Assembly (NCBI RefSeq): GCF_000826145.2 | Contig: NZ_LN651333.1 | Location: 109,522 to 173,521 of the forward strand | Direction of reading: 5' to 3' | From: Sporosarcina koreensis | GTDB lineage: Bacteria; Bacillota; Bacilli; Bacillales_A; Planococcaceae | DNA: 64,000 nt | Part shown: in pieces, positions 1-8,541 of the stretch | Layout: every line of letters begins with the position of its first letter | Numbering within the stretch: the first letter of the stretch is position 1 | Program-made: the position numbers and the translations under genes | Notes under the pieces: model-generated | What the model was told of the DNA's origin: nothing | Databases searched by the model: none | What the model saw: only the letters and a program-made list of their open reading frames with translations

Positions 1-2
1 AG

Positions 3-524
3 AAGATCCACGAGCAGGTCGTGCAGGAGATGAAGTGTGCCCGGCACGAAATCCATCCGATGTATCCGAGCGACTTCGCCTCCGATCTGGACGTCCTGTC
101 GCTGGATGAGACGCGCGGTGCGATCCGTGATCTCCTACGCTTCCGGGATCCCGGAACATGGATGCTATTCGGAACGCTGCCGTTCTACGCCTGCAGCCCC
201 GACCCCGACGATCAGGAGCTGTTGATGCAGCTGCGGCAGAGCCCGAATGTGTCGATGCGGAACGATCCGGACGGACGCTCACGGCTGAACGTCAACATCT
301 TCACAGGCGATGTCATCGTGACGGACTTCGGCGACGTCCCGCCACTCGGCAATATCCAGACCGGTTCGCTGCCGGATATGTACAGCGATTGGCAGGCGCA
401 CCCCTTATCGAAATCGGTCAGCTGCCATTGCCCTGCAGTCCGCTGCCTCGGGCCGAACCTGCTCGTCAAAAATGCGTATTACGAAGAAGCCGACTTTACG
501 AACCGGAAAGCCGTTCTGCTATAA
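3..524 (+). CDS. yfkAB: YfkAB-like radical SAM protein, C-terminal part (5' truncated by window edge)
   Basis: The open frame runs in from the left edge, so the start and the radical SAM CxxxCxxC core are outside the window. The visible 173 residues end with a CHCPAVRC segment (CxCxxxxC) followed by GPNLLVKNAYY. That short cysteine motif near the C terminus is characteristic of the YfkAB family of radical SAM/CxCxxxxC proteins. The preceding GDVIVTDFGDVPPLGNI stretch resembles the auxiliary-domain region of radical SAM maturases. The substrate is unknown. The guanine deaminase gene begins 36 bp downstream on the same strand and could be co-transcribed. The family call rests on the tail only. 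Confidence 0.72.
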   Translation, partial: KIHEQVVQEMKCARHEIHPMYPSDFASDLDVLSLDETRGAIRDLLRFRDPGTWMLFGTLPFYACSPDPDDQELLMQLRQSPNVSMRNDPDGRSRLNVNIFTGDVIVTDFGDVPPLGNIQTGSLPDMYSDWQAHPLSKSVSCHCPAVRCLGPNLLVKNAYYEEADFTNRKAVLL

Positions 525-559
525 TGGCATCAAAAACTACAAACCGAGGAGGAAGCAGT

Positions 560-1930
560 GTGAACTATGCCAGCGTATTCCAGGCCACCGCATTCACAAG
601 CCGTACCAAACAGGAGGTGGACATTCTCCAAAACTGCCTGTTCTGTGTGGACGGCCAAGGCATCATCGCCGATATCGTGCACCCCGGTGAGGACGCGTAT
701 GAACAGGTGCGGGAAGAGGCCGGATCAGCCGGACGCCTGACGGTGATCCCGGAGTGCAGCTATCTGCTGCCCGGCTTCGTCGACCTGCACTGTCATGCCC
801 CCCAATGGGCACAGGCGGGCACCGCACTCGATATCCCTCTCCACGACTGGCTGAACACCTATACGTTCCCATGCGAAGCGAAATTCAGCGATCTCAGCTA
901 CGCCGATACCGTCTACTCTGACGCAGTCAGCACACTGCTCGCGAACGGGACGACGACGGCCCTCTACTTTGCGACCGTCCATAAGGAAGCGAGCGTACGC
1001 CTGGCGGAAATCTGTGCAGACCGCGGTCAGCGCGGGCTGGTCGGCAAAGTCGTCATGGATCTCCAAGAGGAATGTCCGGAGTTCTATCGTGATGAAAATA
1101 CTGAGACCGCCCTGCAGGATACCGAAGAGTTCATCCAACGCGTTCAAGAGATCGGACAGCGAACCAAGCAGGGGGTCTACCCCGTAATCACCCCAAGGTT
1201 CGTGCCGACCTGCACGGACAGTGTCCTGGAAGGCCTCGGGAAACTCGCCGCCAAATACGATACACATGTGCAGTCACACTGCAGTGAAAGCGACTGGGCG
1301 CATGATCACGTGCGGGAGCGTTTCGGAGAGAACGATGCCTTCGTGCTGAACAGTTTCGGCCTGCTGCGGGACAAGTCCGTCATGGCCCACTGCAACTTCC
1401 TCGCCGATGAGGATGCGGCCCTGTTCGCAAAGACCGGCACGGCGATCGGCCACTGCCCGGTGTCCAATGCGTATTTCGCGAACAGCGTCATCCCGATCCG
1501 CCGGTTCATGGGCATGGGGGTGGATATCGGACTCGGTTCGGATATTTCCGGAGGCTTTTCGCCGAGCCTGTTCGACAATGCCCGCCAGGCCGTCATGTCG
1601 TCGAGGATGCTCGAAGACGGGGTCGATCCGCGGACTCCGTCAGATGAGCGCGGCACCCCGGATTCCCGTATCACCATCTCAGAAGCCTTCTACCTCGCGA
1701 CAGCGGGCGGCGGTGAAAGTCTCAGTCTGCCGGTAGGACGGCTTGAAACAGGCTATGCTTGGGATGTGCAGCGGATCGACCCTTCCCTGCATTCCGCCCG
1801 GCTGCCGCTCTACGACCGGGACGAGCCGCTGATCGATGTGTTCCAGAAGATGATGTACCTCGTGCGTCCGGAGCACATCCGACAGGTCTGGGTCCAGGGA
1901 GAGTTGGTCCACTCCAGATTGATGGATTGA
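560..1930 (+). CDS. guaD: Guanine deaminase / amidohydrolase
   Basis: A 456-residue metal-dependent amidohydrolase that should deaminate guanine to xanthine in purine salvage. PGFVDLHCHAPQW early in the protein supplies the first metal-binding HxH with the APQ signature of guanine deaminases. VQSHCSES carries the next histidine, MAHCNFL another, and GLGSDISGG the conserved metal-site aspartate. The length matches GuaD-type enzymes. The open frame extends upstream to 158, but a GTG at 560 lies 7 bases after AGGAGG (547-552) and begins the first family-like residues, so I start there. Other amidohydrolases such as chlorohydrolases share the fold, but the HAPQ motif favours guanine deaminase. 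Confidence 0.87.
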   Translation: MNYASVFQATAFTSRTKQEVDILQNCLFCVDGQGIIADIVHPGEDAYEQVREEAGSAGRLTVIPECSYLLPGFVDLHCHAPQWAQAGTALDIPLHDWLNTYTFPCEAKFSDLSYADTVYSDAVSTLLANGTTTALYFATVHKEASVRLAEICADRGQRGLVGKVVMDLQEECPEFYRDENTETALQDTEEFIQRVQEIGQRTKQGVYPVITPRFVPTCTDSVLEGLGKLAAKYDTHVQSHCSESDWAHDHVRERFGENDAFVLNSFGLLRDKSVMAHCNFLADEDAALFAKTGTAIGHCPVSNAYFANSVIPIRRFMGMGVDIGLGSDISGGFSPSLFDNARQAVMSSRMLEDGVDPRTPSDERGTPDSRITISEAFYLATAGGGESLSLPVGRLETGYAWDVQRIDPSLHSARLPLYDRDEPLIDVFQKMMYLVRPEHIRQVWVQGELVHSRLMD

Positions 1931-1997
1931 AAATAAAATCACTGCTATTCCTTTCTTCGAGATTATTTAAACACATAGAGGGTATGGTGCTTATAGT

Positions 1998-2058
1998 AGC
2001 CAGCCCTTGCTTGCCGGATGCCTGAATTTCATCATGCATAGCGCACTCAGGGCTGGCT
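1998..2058 (+). other. Hairpin with perfect 10 bp stem and 41-base loop before the GMC module
   Basis: AGCCAGCCCT (1998-2007) pairs perfectly with AGGGCTGGCT (2049-2058), followed by a T-rich stretch. The loop is far longer than in a normal terminator. It could be the guanine deaminase terminator or a structured leader of the following operon. I recognise no known riboswitch class. Confidence 0.45.
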
Positions 2059-2122
2059 TCTTTGTATTTTTCTTATACTTACAGGTAAGACTGACAGCAC
2101 ATCAGGTAAAGGAGGAATCGTG

Positions 2123-2974
2123 ATGGCGGAAACGGAAAGACCGAAGACCCCGCAAGCCAAGGACGAAAGCCGGCGGAAATTCCTGAAGAATTCCGGTCTC
2201 GTGGCAGGAGGACTGATCGGCGGCGGGCTTCTCGGCAGCCTGGTCACGAGCCAGGTGAAAAAGCCTGCAGATACCGGAAACAAGGACACGGCAGCCAAAG
2301 ATGACAACCATGATATGGATGCCCGGACGTTCTTCAGCAGGACGGACGATTTCGAAACATTGTCCGCAGCGACGGAACGGCTGTATCCGAAAGACAAGAA
2401 CGGCCCGGGGGCCATCGAACTGAGCGTCCCGTATTTCATCGACCGGCAGCTCGCGGGCGATTGGGGTTCGAATGCACACGCCTACATGAAAGGCCCCTTC
2501 CCGCAAAATCAGGAAGCCGCCTATTATGAAGACCTGGACCGCAACCAGAAGAACCAAGGGCCGAACGCCGATACCCAAACGGCAGCACCGACCCCCCGCT
2601 ATCAGACCCGCATGAACCGCGGTGAAATCTTCCGGGAGGGTATCAAGACCATGCAGGATCAGGCTTCCTCGAAACACGACAAGAAATTCGCGGAGCTCGA
2701 GGGGGAACAGATGGATGCCATCCTCACCGATCTGGAGGAAGGGAAGATCCGCATGAACGGTATCCACTCCACCGCGTTCTTCAACCTGCTGCTGCAGACG
2801 ACGATCGAAGGCGCCTACGCCGACCCGGTCTATGGGGGCAACCGCAATATGGCAGGATGGAAGATGAAAGAGTATCCGGGACCGCGCATGGGGTATCTCG
2901 GACAGATCGAGGATGAAGAATTCGCGGTCATGAAGCAGGAAAGCCTGCGCGATTACCAGGACATGTGGGGATAG
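2123..2974 (+). CDS. Gluconate 2-dehydrogenase subunit 3 family protein with Tat signal (copy 1)
   Basis: A 283-residue protein whose N terminus carries a twin-arginine signal, SRRKFLKNSGLVAGG, followed by a glycine-rich hydrophobic stretch (GGLIGGGLLGSL), so Tat export is predicted. The rest resembles the small gamma subunit (subunit 3) of membrane-linked gluconate and sugar dehydrogenases. The GMC flavoprotein starts 11 bases downstream, and the pair is predicted to be secreted as a complex, the subunit lending its Tat signal to a partner that lacks one. GTG at 2120 is possible, but ATG 2123 sits 7 bases after GGAGG (2111-2115). No cytochrome subunit gene follows. A paralogue lies at 41238-42041. 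Confidence 0.82.
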   Translation: MAETERPKTPQAKDESRRKFLKNSGLVAGGLIGGGLLGSLVTSQVKKPADTGNKDTAAKDDNHDMDARTFFSRTDDFETLSAATERLYPKDKNGPGAIELSVPYFIDRQLAGDWGSNAHAYMKGPFPQNQEAAYYEDLDRNQKNQGPNADTQTAAPTPRYQTRMNRGEIFREGIKTMQDQASSKHDKKFAELEGEQMDAILTDLEEGKIRMNGIHSTAFFNLLLQTTIEGAYADPVYGGNRNMAGWKMKEYPGPRMGYLGQIEDEEFAVMKQESLRDYQDMWG

Positions 2975-2985
2975 GAGGAATATAA

Positions 2986-4731
2986 ATGGCCAAGAAACTG
3001 AAGAAAGTGGATGTTGTCGTCGTCGGCAGCGGCTGGGCAGGCGGCATCGTTTCCGCGGAAGCGGCAAAAGCAGGTTACAAAGTCGTAACCCTTGAACGCG
3101 GAAAACCTGTCGACCGCCAGGATTACATCGGCGTGAAAGACGAACTCCGATATACGGATCGTTACGAGATGATGCAGAATCTGGCGCCGGAGACGATCAC
3201 CTCCCGGAATAACCTGGATGAAGAGGCGCTGCCGGTCCGCACACGTAAAGAGATGATGGCCGGTACGGATCTCGGGGGCGGCAGTGTCCACTGGGCAGGG
3301 GCTACATACCGGTGGAAACCGATCGATTTCGAGCTCCGGTCGAAGACGATCGAGCGCTACGGGGAGAAGAAGATCCAGGAAGGGATGTTCATCCGCGATT
3401 GGGGCATCACCTATGATGAGATGGAACCCTACTATGATAAGTGGGAGAAGACCGCCGGGATATCCGGCGAACCCGATCCGCTCGGGGACAAGCGGTCCAA
3501 TGACTGGCCGAACCCGCCGATGAAAGAGTCCCCAGCCGTCAAACTGTTCAAGGACACGACGAAGAAGATGGGCTACCATCCGTATCAGGTGGCATCTGCG
3601 AACCTGTCCCAGTCGTACAAGAATCCGGACGGCGAAACGCTTGCCCAGTGCATGTTCTGCTCATTCTGCACACAATACGGCTGTGACTTCGGCGCGAAAT
3701 CGGATCCGCTTGTCACGGTCATCCCGACTGCCCTGAAGACGGGCAACTGCGAGATCCGCACTCATTCCTACGTACGCCGGGTGCTTCACGAAAACGGCAA
3801 AGCGACAGGCGTCATGTATGTCGATCTGCGGACCGGCCTCGAATACATCCAGCCGGCGGACGTCGTCGTGCTCGGTGCGTTCGCCTTTACGAACAACCGG
3901 CTGCTGCACTTATCCAAAATCGGGGAACCGTACAATCCGGAGACCCGGAAAGGGGTCATCGGGCGCAATTACAACGGCCAGTTCGGCATCACATTCCTCG
4001 GCGCGCGCGGCTTCTTCGAAAAGAAGAAGTTCAACCTGTTCATGGGCGCAGGAGCGCTTGGCGGCACTCTCAGCGATTTCGCCGGCGACAACTTCGATCA
4101 CACCGACCTCGATTTTATCAACGGCGGCGGAATCGAACTGCGGCAGTACGGCCACGGTCCGATCGCGACGAATGCGGTGCCGAAGGGGACCAAGAACTGG
4201 GGGCCGGAGTTCAAGGAGAAATCGCTCCATTACACAAACCGCAGCCTCGTCGTCTGGTACACGATGGCGACGATGTCCTGGTGGCATAACTATACGTCCC
4301 TCGATCCGACGTATACCGATGATTTCGGGGATCCGCTTCTCCGCATCACTTACAAATACACGGATCACGACCGGGCGATGGCGAAGTTCGGCATCGAGAA
4401 GTGTACGGAGATCATGAAGGAAATGGGCGCAGATATCGTCGATCCTGACGAGGTCCCTGAAGAGTTCGATCACGTCTACGACGGCGGCCACTACGCAGGC
4501 GGTGTCAGTATGGGCGAAGACCCGGAAACGTCTGCCGTCAACAACTACCTGCAGATGTGGGACATGGAGAACCTGTTCGTCGTCGGCGGCTCGGCATTCC
4601 CGCAATTCGGCGGCCACCACCCGACCGCGACGATCGGTGCCTTGTCCTACCGTGCCTCGGAAGGCATTATCAACTACTTGAAAGATCCGAAGCTGCTGAC
4701 CCAGCCGAAGAAGGCAGCGGCGAACGCATAA
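2986..4731 (+). CDS. GMC-family oxidoreductase, FAD-dependent (copy 1)
   Basis: A 581-residue flavoprotein of the glucose-methanol-choline family. VVVVGSGWAGGIVSAEAAKAG at the N terminus is the FAD Rossmann loop and LERG the ribose-binding acid. Near residues 222-233, CMFCSFCTQYGC has four cysteines (CxxCxxCxxxxC), the position where related sugar dehydrogenases hold an Fe-S cluster, so a cluster is plausible. The C-terminal region FPQFGGHHPTATIGAL supplies the GMC active site, with His just before PT. The protein lacks its own signal and probably travels with the Tat-signal subunit encoded 11 bp upstream. The substrate (polyol, gluconate or sugar) cannot be told from sequence. Confidence 0.85.
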   Translation: MAKKLKKVDVVVVGSGWAGGIVSAEAAKAGYKVVTLERGKPVDRQDYIGVKDELRYTDRYEMMQNLAPETITSRNNLDEEALPVRTRKEMMAGTDLGGGSVHWAGATYRWKPIDFELRSKTIERYGEKKIQEGMFIRDWGITYDEMEPYYDKWEKTAGISGEPDPLGDKRSNDWPNPPMKESPAVKLFKDTTKKMGYHPYQVASANLSQSYKNPDGETLAQCMFCSFCTQYGCDFGAKSDPLVTVIPTALKTGNCEIRTHSYVRRVLHENGKATGVMYVDLRTGLEYIQPADVVVLGAFAFTNNRLLHLSKIGEPYNPETRKGVIGRNYNGQFGITFLGARGFFEKKKFNLFMGAGALGGTLSDFAGDNFDHTDLDFINGGGIELRQYGHGPIATNAVPKGTKNWGPEFKEKSLHYTNRSLVVWYTMATMSWWHNYTSLDPTYTDDFGDPLLRITYKYTDHDRAMAKFGIEKCTEIMKEMGADIVDPDEVPEEFDHVYDGGHYAGGVSMGEDPETSAVNNYLQMWDMENLFVVGGSAFPQFGGHHPTATIGALSYRASEGIINYLKDPKLLTQPKKAAANA

Positions 4732-4751
4732 TCATTTTATCCTCATCAGAA

Positions 4752-4797
4752 AAAGAGAGTGCTTCCGGCTGTATCCGGTGCACTCTCTTTCTTTGTG
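4752..4797 (+). terminator. Rho-independent terminator between convergent genes
   Basis: AAAGAGAGTGC pairs with GCACTCTCTTT around a 17-base loop and continues into a T-rich tail. The A-rich left side could also serve the minus-strand antiporter gene. Confidence 0.75.
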
Positions 4798-4816
4798 TTC
4801 CCTGACGATGCGCGGC

Positions 4817-6781
4817 CTATTCTTCCGAACCGTCCTGCAGCTGGACGCTGTTTTCGATCGCCAGCAGATTCTCACGATACCGCTTCATATCTCTTCGGGA
4901 GATATCCCCCTGCTCGAAGGCGGACTGGATGAAGCTTCGTTCGGCTTGCAGCGCATAATCAATCCATTCATGAAGGTGGTGGGCTTCTTCCTTCGGCATG
5001 CCATAGCCGCCCATTCGTTCATAGTTCAGCAGGAAGCCTTCGACGAGTTCGGCGGAAAACTCCCCGTCTTCCAGGCTCTTCAATTTGTCTGTCACGAATT
5101 CTGCATTGTTCCGCAATAAAAGCATCCGCTGTTTCCGGCGATCTCCGGGAGGGAGCGGTTTCAGCCGCATCCCCTTCAGCTCCCGATGCAGCAGCCATCC
5201 GTAAAACGAGTTAAACCGGTACTTTTTGTCGCGGGTCAGCCGATAGAGCCGCTTATTGAGACCTCTCATAATCGGGAATGCGACCTGGATCCGGACGAGT
5301 CCTTCTCCGACGAGTTCCGCTGTATGATCGAGCTGCCACTGCATGATCAGTTCACGCAGCTTCCGCTCTTTCTTACTGAGGTCATCCATGTTGGTCAGCG
5401 AGAAAATCCGATCGTTGTACATCTTGATGACACGTCCGATCGACTGGCGGTTCGCAGCGGTCCGCTGGCTGCGCAGCTCCTTTTTCACGTGGCGCAGCAT
5501 ACCGATTTCCCACGTATTGTCATTACTCACTACCGATTCGTCCGCTTTCGGGGCAAACAGCGGCAGTGTGAAGTTCGCAAGCAGCAATGTGACCAGGATG
5601 ACCCCACCCGCGATGAAGAGCAGCAGGTTCCGTTCAGCGAATGGCGTGCCGTCACTCAAGAACAGCGGGAACGACAAGACACCGACAAGTGTGATCGTCC
5701 CGCGCACCCCTGAAATCGTATACAGCAGCGTATCCTGCAGCCGCTTGCGGCTCAGCAGCTGTGATGTGCTCTGGAAGTTATTGAACAGGCCGATCCAAAG
5801 GAAGCGCAGGAACAGCAGGCCGAATGCGATTGCAAGAATATAGCCTAACAGTGACAGGATCGGTACATCCTGTTCACGCCATACGGTCTGTACGATAAGC
5901 GGCAGCTGGGTGCCGAGCAGAACGAATACGATGCCATTGAGACTGAACGTAATGACCGACCAAGTATTGCGTGACAGCATTTTGAGCTGTGCCACTTCCG
6001 GGTTCAGACGGCGGAAGCTGATCGAGTGGACAATCCCTCCGCTGACAACGGCGAGGATCCCATTGACGCCCACCCCTTCCGCAATGACGAAGATGAGGAA
6101 CGGCAGCAGAACCTCCATCAGAATATACGAGATATTATTTTCGATCGCCAGCTGGCGCAGCCTTCTCATCAACGCGATTTTCAGAAGGCTGAGAATGGCG
6201 CCGAGCAGGATGCCCCCTATCGAGATGAGAACAAAAGTCAGTCCCGCTTGAAGGATGGAAAAGGTACCTGTCAGCAGCGCTGCGACCGCAAACTGGAACG
6301 ACACGAGACCGGATGCATCGTTGATAAGCGACTCGCCTTCCAATGTATGCATGATCTTATGGGGGACTTTCACTTTTTCCGCAAGTGCACTGACGGCAAC
6401 CGCGTCTGTCGGCGCAAGAGCTGCCGCAAGTGCAAAGGCAGCCGCCATCGGCATGGACGGCAGCAGCCAGTGGATGAACCCGCCCAGCAGTCCGACCGTT
6501 ACGAAGACAAGCGCAATCGACAGGGATACGATCGATTTCCGTTCCCGCCAGATCGCCTGCTTGTCCACATTGACACCATCATTGAAGAGGATCGGTGCGA
6601 TGAATAGCAGCAGGAACAAGTCGGGGCTTAGTTTGAGTGCGTGATTGGAGAGCGGAATCGCCAGTACGATCCCGAGAGCAATTTGGATCAGCGGCACTGC
6701 GATTGATGGCAGGAACCGGTTCAGGACGTTCGAAAGGAACACCGCACTCAGCATGAGGAGGATCGCCTCAAAGATTTCCAT
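4817..6781 (-). CDS. Na+/H+ antiporter, CPA1 (NhaP/YvgP-like) family
   Basis: A 654-residue polytopic membrane protein. The first 400 or so residues are strongly hydrophobic with about 11-12 predicted helices. ALAPTDAVAVSALAEKVKVP is the hallmark CPA1 motif carrying the conserved Asp that binds cation, and GVRGTITLVGVLSFPLF is another family block. A hydrophilic tail of about 250 residues, rich in charged residues, follows and probably regulates activity in the cytoplasm. Expected role: electroneutral Na+(K+)/H+ exchange in pH and salt homeostasis. ATG at 6781 follows an AGGGAGAAGGTG-type ribosome site. It is transcribed alone, convergent with the GMC module. Confidence 0.88.
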   Translation of the reverse strand: MEIFEAILLMLSAVFLSNVLNRFLPSIAVPLIQIALGIVLAIPLSNHALKLSPDLFLLLFIAPILFNDGVNVDKQAIWRERKSIVSLSIALVFVTVGLLGGFIHWLLPSMPMAAAFALAAALAPTDAVAVSALAEKVKVPHKIMHTLEGESLINDASGLVSFQFAVAALLTGTFSILQAGLTFVLISIGGILLGAILSLLKIALMRRLRQLAIENNISYILMEVLLPFLIFVIAEGVGVNGILAVVSGGIVHSISFRRLNPEVAQLKMLSRNTWSVITFSLNGIVFVLLGTQLPLIVQTVWREQDVPILSLLGYILAIAFGLLFLRFLWIGLFNNFQSTSQLLSRKRLQDTLLYTISGVRGTITLVGVLSFPLFLSDGTPFAERNLLLFIAGGVILVTLLLANFTLPLFAPKADESVVSNDNTWEIGMLRHVKKELRSQRTAANRQSIGRVIKMYNDRIFSLTNMDDLSKKERKLRELIMQWQLDHTAELVGEGLVRIQVAFPIMRGLNKRLYRLTRDKKYRFNSFYGWLLHRELKGMRLKPLPPGDRRKQRMLLLRNNAEFVTDKLKSLEDGEFSAELVEGFLLNYERMGGYGMPKEEAHHLHEWIDYALQAERSFIQSAFEQGDISRRDMKRYRENLLAIENSVQLQDGSEE

Positions 6782-6993
6782 ACATTCACCTTCTCCCTAT
6801 TGACAGCTGGATTCCGCTTCACGGGAAGCAGTTTATTGAAATCAGCGGATTATTATTTTTTAAATTATACGGGAAACTGGACGGATTGGACAGCAATCGA
6901 GCCGGAGGTCGTTTTCTCATAGTATTTGCACAACGGTACTAACGTTTGAATATCAACCACTATGGTATATTACTATCAACAGGAGGGATGACG

Positions 6994-7485
6994 ATGATCA
7001 GCAACGATGAAGCACGCTCTGTCCTATGGGCAGCTGTGAACGGATTATCGGATGATGATCTGAATTGGAAGCCTGCCGACGATCGATGGTCGATCCGGCA
7101 GGTGATGGAGCATATCGCCCTGATGGAAGGGGCTGTGGCGAAGACGGTCCAGCAGGAACTGCAGAAAGGCACCGCCCATCAGACAGCTCAGAAGCCCATT
7201 GAACGGACTGTGGACCGGTCGGTGAAAGTGGACGCTCCCGGGTTTGCGGTTCCCGGCGATACGTATATGACCTGCAGTGAACTGAAGGAAAAGCTCGGCA
7301 GTACACATGAATTGCTGCGCCATGTCAGTGAGTCGGCCAGTCATGAGGAACTTGCAGCCAAATCCTATCCTCATCCTGTGTTCGGTGATATGGATCTTGC
7401 GCAATGGATACCGTTTGCAGGGTACCATGAGCTGCGTCACGTGCAGCAGATCGAAGAAGTGAAAGAAGCGCTCAGCCGCGGCTGA
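6994..7485 (+). CDS. DinB-family (four-helix, putative metal-binding) protein
   Basis: A 163-residue protein of the DinB/YfiT-like superfamily. NWKPADDRWSIRQVMEHIALME has the conserved WS-hinge followed by His of the first metal ligand, and GYHELRHVQQIEEV near the C terminus has the paired histidines of the last helix. Members bind a divalent metal; several act as thiol transferases, but this one's reaction is unknown. The frame is open from 6946, but AGGAGG at 6981-6986 points to ATG 6994 (7 bases), not to 6988, which is too close. It stands alone and is followed by a hairpin terminator. Confidence 0.82.
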   Translation: MISNDEARSVLWAAVNGLSDDDLNWKPADDRWSIRQVMEHIALMEGAVAKTVQQELQKGTAHQTAQKPIERTVDRSVKVDAPGFAVPGDTYMTCSELKEKLGSTHELLRHVSESASHEELAAKSYPHPVFGDMDLAQWIPFAGYHELRHVQQIEEVKEALSRG

Positions 7486-7502
7486 ACGCATGACGAACGC
7501 TG

Positions 7503-7527
7503 AAAAGTCCGGTTCCCGGGCTTTTTT
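7503..7527 (+). terminator. Rho-independent terminator after DinB-family gene
   Basis: AAAAGTCCGG pairs with CCGGGCTTTT around a short loop, followed by more T. From here to the cupin gene at 7751 I see no further gene. Confidence 0.65.
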
Positions 7528-7750
7528 GGCTCTGCCGCATGAGACGCCGACTTTCCGCAACATCCCGAAACTGCAGTCGACATGACCGATAAGCGTCCCT
7601 CCTCCTCCCTTCATCCACTTTTTCCGATAACCGGCTTTCGGCAAACCCGCACTGGACTTTTCCGCCGGATGACGTTCCGCACGTTCCGGGGTACCGGGGC
7701 ATAAGCTGAATCGAACAGACGCTAAACCTAACCGGAAAGGGTGCCTATGA

Positions 7751-8272
7751 ATGTCAGAGAACGTACCGGTCCAGCCGGCGGAAACGTATGCCGCCGATCT
7801 TGCCGACCATCCGTTTTTCGTGAAAGATGAAAAGAATTACATCAACATCCTCAGCAAAGACCAGCTGAGCGCGCTGCAGAACATGTCATTGCTCGATATC
7901 TTCCTGAGCCGCCACCAGATGATCGAGCCGCATTATCACCCGAATGCCACGGAGCTGATCTACTGCGTGTCCGGCTCTGTCACCGTATCACTGCTCGGCC
8001 TGGAATCCAAGAAGTTCCACCATTACCGGATCACAAAGGGCCAGGCTGTCAGCGTTCCGCAAGGATTCTGGCATTATTTCATCGCCGAGGCAGACGGCAC
8101 CCACGTGCAGGGGATCTTCGATGCCGGCAAGCCGCAGACCGGGTTCGGTTCTGACCTGCTTGCCCTCACGCCGAAAGACGTCATGCCGTATGCATACGGC
8201 ATGGATGCCGCTGCATGGGAAGCGGCGGTACGTCCGGTGAAGCCAGGTGTTATCATCGGTCCGCCTGCATGA
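7751..8272 (+). CDS. Cupin-domain protein
   Basis: A 173-residue single-cupin protein. EPHYHPNATELIYCVSG gives the HxHxxxxE half of cupin motif 1, and GQAVSVPQGFWHYF gives motif 2 (PxG then His), so the three-His/one-Glu metal site is complete. It resembles one lobe of oxalate decarboxylase/germin-type bicupins, but with only one cupin domain the catalytic role is open: it may be a small oxidase, isomerase or binding protein. The ATG follows GGAAAGGG at a longish spacing. It is a single-gene unit closed by a strong terminator. Confidence 0.78.
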   Translation: MSENVPVQPAETYAADLADHPFFVKDEKNYINILSKDQLSALQNMSLLDIFLSRHQMIEPHYHPNATELIYCVSGSVTVSLLGLESKKFHHYRITKGQAVSVPQGFWHYFIAEADGTHVQGIFDAGKPQTGFGSDLLALTPKDVMPYAYGMDAAAWEAAVRPVKPGVIIGPPA

Positions 8273-8282
8273 GTGTAAAGAG

Positions 8283-8326
8283 AACCGGACTGCCCGTTTA
8301 TTCCAATGGGCAGTCCGGTTTTTTTG
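8283..8326 (+). terminator. Strong terminator after cupin gene
   Basis: AACCGGACTGCCC pairs with GGGCAGTCCGGTT (13 bp), followed by a run of T. The stretch 8327-8541 before pgi contains only short hairpins such as CCTGC-TTA-GCAGG and no gene I can support. Confidence 0.9.
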
Positions 8327-8541
8327 CGTAGATAAGTTCCTGCTTAGCAGGACAGGCTGCCTATCTGGTTTTGACGCGTCTTGAAGAGGGAACTTGATAG
8401 CAAGCGAGGTTTCAATACCTTTTTCCCCTGCAGTTTATTATACTTATCGCAATGACTCGTTTGGATTGATTTCATACATACTATAGTACACAGCTGGCGG
8501 ATCCTGTTTTTGTGTGACCGCCGGGAAGAGGAGAATAATCC

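Noticed and set aside
158..559. N-terminal extension of guanine deaminase to 158
   Set aside because: It lies over the yfkAB coding frame, and the GTG at 560 has a strong ribosome site.
1960..1990. A sigma-B promoter near TTTAA...GGGTAT
   Set aside because: The spacing between the two halves is about 9 bases, too short for sigma-B.
8327..8541. A leader riboswitch upstream of pgi
   Set aside because: Only short hairpins such as CCTGC-TTA-GCAGG are seen, with no pattern I can match to a known class.
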